From: Ruminococcus difficilis
GTDB taxonomy: Bacteria > Bacillota_A > Clostridia > Oscillospirales > Acutalibacteraceae
Reading direction: 5' to 3'
Length of the DNA: 11,990 nucleotides
NCBI RefSeq assembly: GCF_016680995.1
Contig: NZ_JAEQMG010000082.1
Location: forward strand, 1-11,990
The position numbers and the translations under genes are program-made. The notes beneath the pieces were generated by a model. The model did no database searches, was not told where the DNA came from, and saw nothing but the letters and a program-made list of their open reading frames with translations. Below are positions 5,859-11,990 of the stretch, piece after piece; within the stretch, counting starts at the first letter, position 1, and each line of letters opens with the position of its first letter.

Positions 5859-6296
5859 ATGAAGGAAAATATGTTCCGCGCTCTTTTCGCGGCGGCGATA
5901 GGCGCTCTGGCGGCATACGCGGGAATTCTGCTCGTGCCGCTGTGCGTGCTGGCGGCGGTAATGATAATCGACTACGCCACGGGAATCGCGGCGGCATGGT
6001 CGTGCAAGCTGCTCAGCAGCCGCGTCGGCGTCAAGGGGATCGTCAAGAAGGTCGCCTACCTCGCGCTCGTCGCGGTCGGAATGGTTGTCGATTATCTGAT
6101 CTCCTCGGCGCTCGTGCACGTCGGGGTGGACATTTTGGTCAACTACTGCTTCGGCATGATGATCTCGGTCTGGCTGATAATCAACGAGCTGCTCTCGATT
6201 CTCGAGAACCTCGGGAGATTGGGAATACCTCTGCCTGATTTTCTTGTCAGAGCCGTCGAGAGACTCAGGGACGGGGTTGACCGCCGCACAAAATAA
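5859..6296 (+). CDS. Phage holin-family membrane protein (toxin secretion/phage lysis type)
   Basis: 145 residues from ATG 5859; an ATG three bases earlier is only 3 nt from AAAGGAGG (5845-5852), while 5859 has a 6-nt gap. Three to four hydrophobic segments are visible (about 8-37, 64-84, 90-113). The family signature of Phage_holin_4/TcdE-like holins is clear: IDYATGIAAAWSCKLLSSRVGVKGIVKK (segment 37-64) and INELLSILENLGRLGIPLPDFL (108-129), then a charged C-terminal tail (RAVERLRDGVDRRTK). Such proteins oligomerise in the cytoplasmic membrane to release endolysins or toxins. Here no endolysin, toxin or phage gene is adjacent, so it may be a domesticated holin with another export or lysis role. 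A perfect inverted repeat lies just upstream. Confidence 0.9.
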   Translation: MKENMFRALFAAAIGALAAYAGILLVPLCVLAAVMIIDYATGIAAAWSCKLLSSRVGVKGIVKKVAYLALVAVGMVVDYLISSALVHVGVDILVNYCFGMMISVWLIINELLSILENLGRLGIPLPDFLVRAVERLRDGVDRRTK

Positions 6297-6299
6297 CGG

Positions 6300-6331
6300 A
6301 AAAAAGCGCTTCCGCCGAGGAAGCGCTTTTT
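6300..6331. terminator. Bidirectional terminator between holin and rubredoxin genes
   Basis: A 13-bp inverted repeat (6301-6313 with 6319-6331) around a 5-nt loop, with an A-run at its left end and a T-run at its right end, works for both convergent genes. It begins 4 bp after the holin stop and ends 2 bp before the rubredoxin stop. Confidence 0.9.
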
Positions 6332-6333
6332 GA

Positions 6334-6495
6334 CTAGTCTTCGTAGGGAACGAAATCCTCTTTGCCTACGCCGCAAACGGGGCAGCACCAATCGTCCGGG
6401 ATATCCTCAAACGCGGTGCCGGGAGCGATACCGCCGTCGGGATCGCCCTCTGCGGGATCATAGATGTAGCCGCAGGGCTCGCACATATATTTCAT
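6334..6495 (-). CDS. Rubredoxin
   Basis: 53 residues, standard rubredoxin length, carrying one Fe in a four-cysteine site. Cys5 and Cys8 (CEPCG) and Cys38 and Cys41 (CPVCG) are the ligands; the family core [18 protein letters not shown] and DIPDDW is complete. An extra Cys37 stands next to ligand Cys38, where Val is more usual. It is a small cytoplasmic electron carrier used by anaerobes for oxygen and peroxide reduction. The start at 6495 matches the family start (MKYMC) and has GGAG 8 nt upstream; an in-frame ATG at 6516 would add an unneeded seven residues. It has its own promoter in front and lies after ddh on the same strand. Confidence 0.97.
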   Translation of the reverse strand: MKYMCEPCGYIYDPAEGDPDGGIAPGTAFEDIPDDWCCPVCGVGKEDFVPYED

Positions 6496-6525
6496 GTTCA
6501 AAACTCCTTTCATCATGTTAGCCTA

Positions 6526-6554
6526 ATTATACACGAAACCAATAGGTTAGTCAA
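6526..6554 (-). promoter_or_regulatory. Strong promoter of the rubredoxin gene
   Basis: Minus strand: -35 TTGACT (6554-6549), 17-bp spacer, perfect -10 TATAAT (6531-6526), one of the best promoter matches in the window. Within the spacer lies AACC-TATT-GGTT, a short inverted repeat that could be an operator or chance. It starts 19 bp after the ddh stop; no hairpin terminator is visible in between, so read-through from ddh is also possible. Confidence 0.85.
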
Positions 6555-6572
6555 GATGAAAATTGGGTAAAA

Positions 6573-7550
6573 TTACAGCAAATGAGCTCTGAGTTCCTCG
6601 CCCGATTCCCTGCAGAGATATGCAGGCGCGATGTCGAATACGGTCTTTGCGCCGCTTGCGCCTTCTGCGTTCAGTCTTACCGCCGCTCTCGCGAACGCGA
6701 CAAGCACCGAGCCTGTGAATTCGGGGTTTGAGTCGAGGTTGAGGCTGTACTCAATGACGTGCTTTGTGCCGTCTGAGGTGGTGCCCGAGTAGATCACGGA
6801 GCCGCCGTGGGGCAGACCGCTGTGGTTTGCCTTCATCTCCTCTGCGTCGATGAAGTGAACGGTTGTGTCGTAGTCGGCGAAGTAGTTGGGCATGGTCTTG
6901 ATCTCGTTTTCGATGCGAGCCAGATCAGCGCCCTCCTCGGCAACGACGAAGCACTCTCTGAGGTGCTTTTCGCGGGTGCTCAGATCGGGATTCTCGCCGC
7001 TTCTGACGCGCTCGAGAGCCTCGGGAACGGGAATCGTGTACTGACGCGCGTCGAGCACGCCGTCGATTCTTCTGACAGCGTCGGAGTGACCCTGGCTCAC
7101 GCCCTTGCCCCAGAAGGTGTACGCCTGACCGTCGGGCAGAACCGCGCCGGCGTATACTCTGTTGAGCGAGAACATACCGGGATCCCAGCCGCAGGAGATG
7201 ATACCTACCTTGCCTGCGGACTTCGCTGCCTTGTCGACGTTTGCGAAGTGCTCGGGAACCCTTGCGTGGGTGTCAAAGCTGTCGATAACGTTATACATAG
7301 CCGCGTACTTGGGGGTCATCTCGGGCAGGTCGGTCGCTGAACCGCCGCAGATAACGAGAATGTCAAGCTCTTCCTTGCCTGTGTCGAGGTCTGCGGTGCT
7401 CTTTACCGCCGCTGTCGGGGTTTTGATGGTAAGTGTTGAGGGGTCGCGGCGGGTGTAAACAGCCACAAGCTCCATATCGTCGTTTTTCTTGATGGCAGCC
7501 TCAACGCCTCTGCCGAGGTTGCCGTAGCCCAAAATACCTACTTTGATCAT
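6573..7550 (-). CDS. ddh: meso-Diaminopimelate D-dehydrogenase
   Basis: 325 residues, close to the about 320 of the Corynebacterium enzyme. It is an NADPH-dependent cytoplasmic enzyme that aminates tetrahydrodipicolinate to meso-diaminopimelate in one step (EC 1.4.1.16), feeding lysine and peptidoglycan synthesis. A Rossmann fold opens with VGILGYGNLGRGVE (GxGxxG type); the family runs VICGGSATDLP, NVIDSFDTHARVP, ISCGWDPGMFSLNR, GKGVSQGHSDAVR and the C-terminal NPEFTGSVLVAFARAA are all visible. A CAGGAGG ribosome site precedes the ATG, and the gene starts 18 bp after nadC, so it is probably in the nadBC transcript. No terminator hairpin follows its stop. Confidence 0.97.
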   Translation of the reverse strand: MIKVGILGYGNLGRGVEAAIKKNDDMELVAVYTRRDPSTLTIKTPTAAVKSTADLDTGKEELDILVICGGSATDLPEMTPKYAAMYNVIDSFDTHARVPEHFANVDKAAKSAGKVGIISCGWDPGMFSLNRVYAGAVLPDGQAYTFWGKGVSQGHSDAVRRIDGVLDARQYTIPVPEALERVRSGENPDLSTREKHLRECFVVAEEGADLARIENEIKTMPNYFADYDTTVHFIDAEEMKANHSGLPHGGSVIYSGTTSDGTKHVIEYSLNLDSNPEFTGSVLVAFARAAVRLNAEGASGAKTVFDIAPAYLCRESGEELRAHLL

Positions 7551-7568
7551 ACAATTATTCCTCCTGTA

Positions 7569-8408
7569 TCAGTCTGCAATTTTCAGTGATATATCGAACG
7601 CCTTGACGGAGTGGGTGATAGCTCCCATAGAGATAATATCCACGCCTGTCTCGGCAATTTCTCTCAGTCTGTCCTCGGTGACGTTGCCGCTCGCCTCGAG
7701 CAGCGCCTTGCCGCCTGTGATCTGAACCGCGTCGCGCATCATTTCGCAGGTCATGTTGTCGAGCATGATAACGTCGACTCCTGCCTCAAGCGCCTGACCG
7801 AGCTCGTCAAGGTTGCGCACCTCGAGCTCAACCTTGGTCATGTGACCGAGCTTCTCCTTGAGCTTTGCGACGGCGTTCTTGATGCCGCCGCCCGCGTCAA
7901 CGTGGTTATCCTTTAGCATGGCCGCGTCGGAGAGGTTGTAGCGGTGGTTCCTTCCGCCGCCGACGGTTACAGCGTACTTCTGGAGCGGACGCAGACCGGG
8001 CAGGGTCTTTCTGGTATCGGCTATGGACGCGTTTGTGCCCTTGATGATTTTTACCGCCTTGTTTGTCGCGGTGGCGACGCCGCTCATGTGCTGGATAAGG
8101 TTGAGCGCGGTGCGTTCGCCCTTGAGGATAGTGCGCGTCTTGCCCTTGATCTCGGCGATGATATCGCCCTTCTGCAGCTCGTCGCCGTCCTTCTTGTAGA
8201 CGGTCGCCTCAAAGCCCTCGGGCTGTAAAATTTTGAATACTCTCAGCGCGATATCGATACCGCAGAGGATACCGTCGTCCTTCGCGAGAAAGCGCGCGGT
8301 GTTTTCCTGTTCCTCGTCGATGAGATAGTCGGTGGTGACGTCGAGGTAGTTGATATCCTCGAGCAGCGCGGTTTTGATGATGTTGTCCACGTAGATGCTG
8401 TTAATCAT
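7569..8408 (-). CDS. nadC: Nicotinate-nucleotide pyrophosphorylase (quinolinate phosphoribosyltransferase)
   Basis: 279 residues, normal length. It converts quinolinate and PRPP to nicotinate mononucleotide (EC 2.4.2.19), the step that joins de novo NAD synthesis to the common pathway. Visible family motifs: ERTALNLIQHMSGVAT, ADTRKTLPGLR with the substrate-binding Arg/Lys residues, VGGGRNHRYNLSDAAMLKDNH, VELEVRN, VIMLDNM, LLEASGNV and VDIISMGAITHS. The ATG at 8408 overlaps the nadB stop by four bases (ATGA), with GGGAGGG six bases upstream, so translation is coupled to nadB. Confidence 0.98.
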   Translation of the reverse strand: MINSIYVDNIIKTALLEDINYLDVTTDYLIDEEQENTARFLAKDDGILCGIDIALRVFKILQPEGFEATVYKKDGDELQKGDIIAEIKGKTRTILKGERTALNLIQHMSGVATATNKAVKIIKGTNASIADTRKTLPGLRPLQKYAVTVGGGRNHRYNLSDAAMLKDNHVDAGGGIKNAVAKLKEKLGHMTKVELEVRNLDELGQALEAGVDVIMLDNMTCEMMRDAVQITGGKALLEASGNVTEDRLREIAETGVDIISMGAITHSVKAFDISLKIAD

Positions 8409-9871
8409 GATTGACCCTCCCGAACTTCGTCCAGAATTATGCTCGCAACAATTGCGATGCTCTTGGCTTCAACGAGGTCGGACGAAATTTCATAGCTCTC
8501 GCTGAACAGCTGTTTAATTATCTCCTCAACCTTTTTGTAGCTCTCGTCGTACTTTTCGGGCTTAGGGAGAACGAAGTATGTATCCTGCAAAATCGCGCGT
8601 ATCTGCGAGCGGAAGCCCGACGGCATTTTTTTGCCTGTGATCGGGCGGTGGGCAGGCTCCAGACCGAGGGGTTTTCTTCCGTACTTCTGCAGCTTGCGCG
8701 TGATATCCTCGGCGGCGGTTCTCGAATACACGAGAGCCTCGAGCAGAGAGTTGCTCGCGAGTCTGTTCGCGCCGTGAACGCCCGTGTGAGCGCATTCTCC
8801 TGCCGCGTACAGTCCGTCGATAGAGGTTTCTGAGTGCAGATTTACGTCGATACCGCCCATCAGGTAGTGCTGACAGGGATAGACGGGTATCCATTCCTTG
8901 GTGATGTCGATTCCCTCTTCAAGACACTTTGCGTAAATCATCGGGAAGCGGCTCTTTATGAAGTCCGCGGGCTTGTGGGTGATGTCTAGATAGAACTTCT
9001 CGCTGTTGGTTCTCAGAGCCTCGCGCGCGATAGCGTTCGACACAACGTCGCGCGGAGCAAGCTCGCCGCGCTTGTCGTAGTTGTGGGCGAAGCGCTCGCC
9101 GTTGCAGTTGAGCAGAACAGCGCCTTCACCTCTGACTGCTTCCGAAATCAGAAAGCGCTCGCGGTTAGCCTCTGCGGCAAACGCTGTGGGGTGGAACTGA
9201 ACGCGCGAGAGGTTACGGATTTTCGCGCCGAGCATGTACGCGAACGCGATTCCGTCGCCCGTTGCGATAGCGGAGTTTGTGGTGTATTGATATACCCTGC
9301 CGATGCCGCCTGTCGCGAGCAGGCAGTAGTTGCAGCCGTAGTACAGGCTCTTGCCGTCCTTTAGTACGCTCAGATAGAAGCCGCCGAGCGTCTTGTGCAT
9401 GGAGTAGAGCAGGGCGTTCTCGAGAATATCGACGTTTGGCAGTTTTCTGACCTGTTCAATCAGCGCGTCGACTATCGCCTTGCCGGTGGAGTCCTTGTGG
9501 TGGACAATGCGGTGGCGGCTGTGACCTGCCTCGAGAGTCTTGCACATGGTGCCGTCGGGGTTGAGGTCGTAGTCAACGCCGAGATCCTTTGTGCGCAGCA
9601 CGTCCGCAGGACCTTCTTTGACGAGCTTTTCGACCGCCGAAAGGGTGTTTTTGTACTTGCCTGCGACGAGGGTATCGTTGATATGCAGCTTGTAGTTGTC
9701 ATGTACGGTGTCGAGCACACATGCAACGCCGCCCTGAGCGAGGGAGGAGTTGGACAGCGGCAGTTCGCGCTTTGAAATCAGGAGCACGCTGACGCTCTCG
9801 GGAAAGTTCAGCGCGGCATAAAGACCTGCCGCACCTGTGCCGACTATCACCGCGTCGTATCGTTTATCCAT
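8405..9871 (-). CDS. nadB: L-aspartate oxidase
   Basis: 488 residues, shorter than the 540 of the Escherichia coli enzyme, mostly at the C-terminus. This FAD enzyme oxidises L-aspartate to iminoaspartate (EC 1.4.3.16), using fumarate or oxygen. The FAD-binding GTGAAG stands at 11-16 in AVIVGTGAAGLYAAL, followed by SSLAQGGVA (42-50). Active-site features are intact: EAGHSRHRIVH, RVQFHPTA, PRDVVS with Arg274, QHYLMGG with His335, GLYAAGECAHTGVHGANRLASNSLLEAL at 353-380. GAGG lies 7 nt before the ATG. The partner quinolinate synthase gene nadA, usually in this cluster, is not in the window. The promoter overlaps that of divergent hflX. Confidence 0.98.
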   Translation of the reverse strand: MDKRYDAVIVGTGAAGLYAALNFPESVSVLLISKRELPLSNSSLAQGGVACVLDTVHDNYKLHINDTLVAGKYKNTLSAVEKLVKEGPADVLRTKDLGVDYDLNPDGTMCKTLEAGHSRHRIVHHKDSTGKAIVDALIEQVRKLPNVDILENALLYSMHKTLGGFYLSVLKDGKSLYYGCNYCLLATGGIGRVYQYTTNSAIATGDGIAFAYMLGAKIRNLSRVQFHPTAFAAEANRERFLISEAVRGEGAVLLNCNGERFAHNYDKRGELAPRDVVSNAIAREALRTNSEKFYLDITHKPADFIKSRFPMIYAKCLEEGIDITKEWIPVYPCQHYLMGGIDVNLHSETSIDGLYAAGECAHTGVHGANRLASNSLLEALVYSRTAAEDITRKLQKYGRKPLGLEPAHRPITGKKMPSGFRSQIRAILQDTYFVLPKPEKYDESYKKVEEIIKQLFSESYEISSDLVEAKSIAIVASIILDEVREGQS

Positions 9872-9892
9872 ATGGTTACCTCAAAAAAATTA

Positions 9893-9921
9893 TTTACATT
9901 CTTCCAAATTTATATTATACT
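9893..9921 (+). promoter_or_regulatory. hflX promoter, overlapping the divergent nadB promoter
   Basis: -35 TTTACA (9893-9898), 17-bp spacer, -10 TATACT (9916-9921); five of six consensus bases in each box. The start near 9928 leaves about 49 nt to ATG 9977. Confidence 0.7.
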
Positions 9922-9942
9922 ACTTTATAAGTAAATAGTAAA
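9914..9942 (-). promoter_or_regulatory. nadB-nadC-ddh promoter, overlapping the divergent hflX promoter
   Basis: Minus strand: -35 TTTACT (9942-9937), 17-bp spacer, perfect -10 TATAAT (9919-9914). The -35 region lies in a tandem AGTAAAT repeat (plus strand 9930-9943) and the spacer holds TACTT-ATA-AAGTA, which could be an operator for a NAD-responsive repressor; the regulator is not identifiable from sequence alone. Confidence 0.65.
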
Positions 9943-9976
9943 TAATAATTTTAAATTCTGAAGGAAATAAAATCTT

Positions 9977-11224
9977 ATGGCTATGATTGAAAACGAAGAA
10001 AAAATCACCCGCGCGCTGCTCGTCAGCGTCGATACGGGCGACTTTGACGCGGAAGCGTCTCTTTCTGAGCTCGAGGAGCTTGTAAAGAGCGCGGGCGCCG
10101 AGCCTGAGTTCACCCTGACCCAGAAGCTGCAGCGACCCGAGAGCGCGACCTTTGTTGGCTCGGGCAAGCTGCAGGAGATAAAGGAGCTCTGCGAGGCTCA
10201 GGAGCTCGATCTGATCGTTGTTGACAGCGAGCTGAGCCCGACCCAGATAAAAAACATAGAAAACTTCACTGACGTGCGTGTGATCGACCGCACCACGCTG
10301 ATTCTCGACATCTTCGCGCAGCGCGCCCGCTCAAAGGAGGGCAAGCTGCAGGTTGAGCTCGCGCAGCTCAAGTATCTGCTGCCGCGCCTGACGGGTAAGG
10401 GTATCGAGATGTCGCGTCTCGGAGGCGGTATCGGCACGCGCGGCCCCGGTGAAACTAAGATCGAAACAGACCGCCGTCATATCCGCCGCCGCATGGAGAC
10501 ATTGAAGGAAGAGCTCGCCGAGGTTGAAAAGCACCGCCATATGCTGCGCCGCCGCCGCGAAAAGGACGGCGTAATCACCTGTGCGATCGTCGGCTACACA
10601 AACGCCGGCAAGTCTACGCTGATGAATACTCTCACCGACGCGGGCGTGCTCGCGCAGGACAAGCTGTTCGCGACTCTTGACCCGACCTCGCGCGCCTTGA
10701 AGCTGCCGAGCGGAGTTTCGGTCATGCTTATCGACACCGTAGGTCTTGTCCGCAGACTGCCGCACCATCTTGTTGAGGCGTTCCGCTCAACGCTCGAGGA
10801 AGCCGCGCAGTCGGACATTATCATCAATCTCTGCGATGCCTCAAGCGAGGAGGCGAGGGTTCATCTCAGCGTGACAAACGACCTGCTCGAATCTCTCGGT
10901 GCTCAGGACAGACCGATCATCACCGTGCTCAACAAGTGCGACCTGCTCGACGACAGCGTTATGCCGCTCGAGTTCGAAAACTGTGTCAAGATAAGCGCAA
11001 GGACAGGCGAGGGCATCGACAGGCTGCTCAACGCGATCGAAAATAACCTGCCCGTCCGTATGAAGCGCGTAAGTCTGCTCATTCCGTTTGCAGACGCGGG
11101 TATTGTCAGCGAAATCCGCGACAAGGGAACCTTGATCTCTGAGGAATATACCGCCGAGGGTGTTGAGGTCGAGGCGATCGCCGACGAGATTCTGTACGCG
11201 AAGCTCTCGCGCTTTGAGAAATAA
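9977..11224 (+). CDS. hflX: Ribosome-associated GTPase HflX
   Basis: 415 residues, typical length. HflX binds the 50S subunit, splits stalled or heat-damaged ribosomes and helps 50S quality control. The N-terminal HflX domain (about 12-200) contains ATFVGSGKLQEI, VVDSELSPTQ and the glycine-rich GGGIGTRGPGETKIETDRR (149-167), followed by a basic coiled coil. The G domain has G1 GYTNAGKST (206-214), G2 in FATLDPTSR (231-239), G3 DTVGL (253-257), G4 NKCD (319-322) and G5 SAR (340-342). AAGGA lies 11 nt before ATG 9977; a second ATG two codons later is farther from it. It is followed after 12 bp by a PAP2 phosphatase gene and is divergent from nadB. Confidence 0.98.
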   Translation: MAMIENEEKITRALLVSVDTGDFDAEASLSELEELVKSAGAEPEFTLTQKLQRPESATFVGSGKLQEIKELCEAQELDLIVVDSELSPTQIKNIENFTDVRVIDRTTLILDIFAQRARSKEGKLQVELAQLKYLLPRLTGKGIEMSRLGGGIGTRGPGETKIETDRRHIRRRMETLKEELAEVEKHRHMLRRRREKDGVITCAIVGYTNAGKSTLMNTLTDAGVLAQDKLFATLDPTSRALKLPSGVSVMLIDTVGLVRRLPHHLVEAFRSTLEEAAQSDIIINLCDASSEEARVHLSVTNDLLESLGAQDRPIITVLNKCDLLDDSVMPLEFENCVKISARTGEGIDRLLNAIENNLPVRMKRVSLLIPFADAGIVSEIRDKGTLISEEYTAEGVEVEAIADEILYAKLSRFEK

Positions 11225-11236
11225 GGAGACAGACCC

Positions 11237-11809
11237 ATGGAATTGATCACCTCTATAGACTTTGCAATTCTGGATTTTATCCAGGCGGCAATCAAAAACT
11301 TCATTCTCGACCCCGTAATGCTTGTGCTCAGCTACAGCGGCGACAAGGGCGCGATATGGATTATAATCGGACTTATAATGCTCTTTTTCCGCAAGACGCG
11401 CGTTACGGGCGTAATGGTGCTCGCGGCACTTTTGCTCGGGCTTATTATGGGCGAATACGGACTGAAATTTATCGTATGCCGTCCGCGCCCGTTTGTGGTC
11501 AACACTGACGTTACGCTCAATATCGTAGCACCGTCGGGCTACAGCTTTCCGTCTGGACACACAATCGCGGCGTTTTCGTCGGCGCTGATTATTGCTGTCA
11601 GGGAAAGACGCGCGTTCGGCATTTCGGCATACGTTCTCGCGGCGCTGATAGCGTTCTCGAGGTTATATAACTACGTGCACTTTCCGACGGACGTTCTCGC
11701 AGGCATGGCGATAGGAACCATCGCCGCGCTTATTGTGATCTTTATCTTCAAAAAGACGAAGCTCGACAAAAAGATTGAAAGCATCGGCAAAAAGAAAAAT
11801 GTAGCGTAA
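11237..11809 (+). CDS. PAP2-superfamily membrane phosphatase
   Basis: 190 residues with about five to six hydrophobic segments (about 23-51, 57-73, 109-122, 127-140, 153-172) and a Lys-rich tail. All three PAP2 signatures are exact: K77-x6-R84-P85, P105-S106-G107-H108 and S141-R142-x5-H148-x3-D152. The residues His108, His148 and Asp152 form the catalytic set, facing outside. Members dephosphorylate undecaprenyl pyrophosphate or phosphatidic-acid-type lipids; recycling of the undecaprenyl carrier for cell-wall synthesis is a good guess but is not decided by sequence. AAGGAG, which overlaps the hflX stop, lies 8 nt before the ATG, so it is cotranscribed with hflX. No clear hairpin terminator follows. 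Confidence 0.95.
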   Translation: MELITSIDFAILDFIQAAIKNFILDPVMLVLSYSGDKGAIWIIIGLIMLFFRKTRVTGVMVLAALLLGLIMGEYGLKFIVCRPRPFVVNTDVTLNIVAPSGYSFPSGHTIAAFSSALIIAVRERRAFGISAYVLAALIAFSRLYNYVHFPTDVLAGMAIGTIAALIVIFIFKKTKLDKKIESIGKKKNVA

Positions 11810-11838
11810 TACCACTCAACTATATTATATAAAAATAC

Positions 11839-11867
11839 TTGATTTTCAGAATTAACTATGTTATAAT
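11839..11867 (+). promoter_or_regulatory. Strong extended -10 promoter of the SRP RNA gene
   Basis: -35 TTGATT (11839-11844), 17-bp spacer, -10 TATAAT (11862-11867) preceded by TGT, an extended -10. The expected start is near 11874, about 35 nt before the recognisable SRP stem. Confidence 0.85.
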
Positions 11868-11907
11868 AGCGAAAGACGCAAGCAGTCAACGCGTGCAAAT
11901 AAGTGAG

Positions 11908-11990
11908 CGGCAGGCCCTGTGCGATTGGGGCCTGTGAACCATGTCAGGCGGGGAACCGAGCAGCATTAAGCAGTGTTTCCGATGCGATAC
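11908..11990 (+). ncRNA. ffs: Signal recognition particle RNA (4.5S/scRNA), 3' half cut by window edge
   Basis: RNA scaffold that binds the Ffh GTPase to target nascent membrane and secreted proteins. The apical domain IV is recognisable: GAACC, then GTCAGG on the 5' side, GGAA tetraloop at 11952-11955 closed by CGG/CCG, then GAGCAGCA on the 3' side and TTAAGC. These correspond to the symmetric and asymmetric internal loops contacted by Ffh. The 5' strand from about 11908 can pair with bases after 11971 (for example GATTGGGG with TTTCCGAT), giving the long hairpin of the small SRP RNA; the 3' strand runs off the window. The promoter suggests a start near 11874, so either a 5' leader of about 35 nt is processed off or the RNA has an extra 5' segment. 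In many Firmicutes dnaX follows. Confidence 0.85.

Noticed and set aside
6496..6516. Longer rubredoxin start (seven extra residues)
   Set aside because: The extra start lacks a ribosome site, while GGAG is correctly spaced for the family-standard start at 6495.
6807..7340. Plus-strand ORF of 177 codons opposite ddh
   Set aside because: Shadow of a full-length enzyme; no independent start signals.
10841..11560. Minus-strand ORF of 239 codons opposite hflX and the PAP2 gene
   Set aside because: It spans two clearly coding plus-strand genes and their junction, and has no family features.
11819..11836. AT-rich palindromic stretch after the PAP2 gene as a terminator
   Set aside because: The possible stem is only A-T pairs with no GC core, so it is unlikely to stop transcription; it more likely forms the upstream region of the SRP RNA promoter.

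Overview
The window looks like chromosomal DNA of an anaerobic Gram-positive Clostridia bacterium, most likely a Ruminococcus/Oscillospiraceae-type organism. The reasons are strong AGGAGG-type ribosome sites, consensus sigma-A promoters, several lipobox lipoproteins, a LytTR regulator, a stand-alone alarmone synthetase, rubredoxin, meso-diaminopimelate dehydrogenase, and an SRP RNA tip of the kind I associate with these bacteria. The genus is inference from remembered protein families, not from a database search. No phage, insertion sequence, tRNA or CRISPR array is visible.

Left part (1-2300): a LytTR response regulator runs off the left edge (minus strand). Upstream of it, on the same strand, is a small secreted lipoprotein with its own promoter and terminator. 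The control region of the lipoprotein carries direct repeats that fit the LytTR-box consensus, so the neighbouring regulator probably controls it. On the other side of the repeats a weaker plus-strand promoter points into a short ORF that looks like the C-terminal membrane-anchor tail of a surface protein. That ORF overlaps a TTG-started, membrane-anchored extracellular protein.

Middle (2300-6300): a second lipoprotein with an excellent promoter converges on a three-gene minus-strand operon: small alarmone (p)ppGpp synthetase, OmpR-type response regulator, sensor histidine kinase. The operon has very short gaps and ribosome sites embedded at the stop codons. Divergent from it is a lone phage/toxin-type holin preceded by a perfect 9-bp inverted repeat.

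Right part (6300-11990): rubredoxin lies downstream of a nadB-nadC-ddh operon (aspartate oxidase and quinolinate phosphoribosyltransferase for NAD synthesis, plus NADPH-dependent meso-diaminopimelate dehydrogenase), all on the minus strand. nadB is divergent from hflX (ribosome-associated GTPase), and the predicted -10 boxes of the two promoters overlap. hflX is followed by a PAP2-family membrane phosphatase. The window ends inside a gene for signal recognition particle RNA with its own strong promoter.

Most of the window is ordinary housekeeping sequence. The parts that deserve attention are the LytTR-box region with its surface-protein remnant, the alarmone-synthetase/two-component operon, the lone holin with its palindrome, and the overlapping nadB/hflX promoters. 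I did not find a clear undescribed system.
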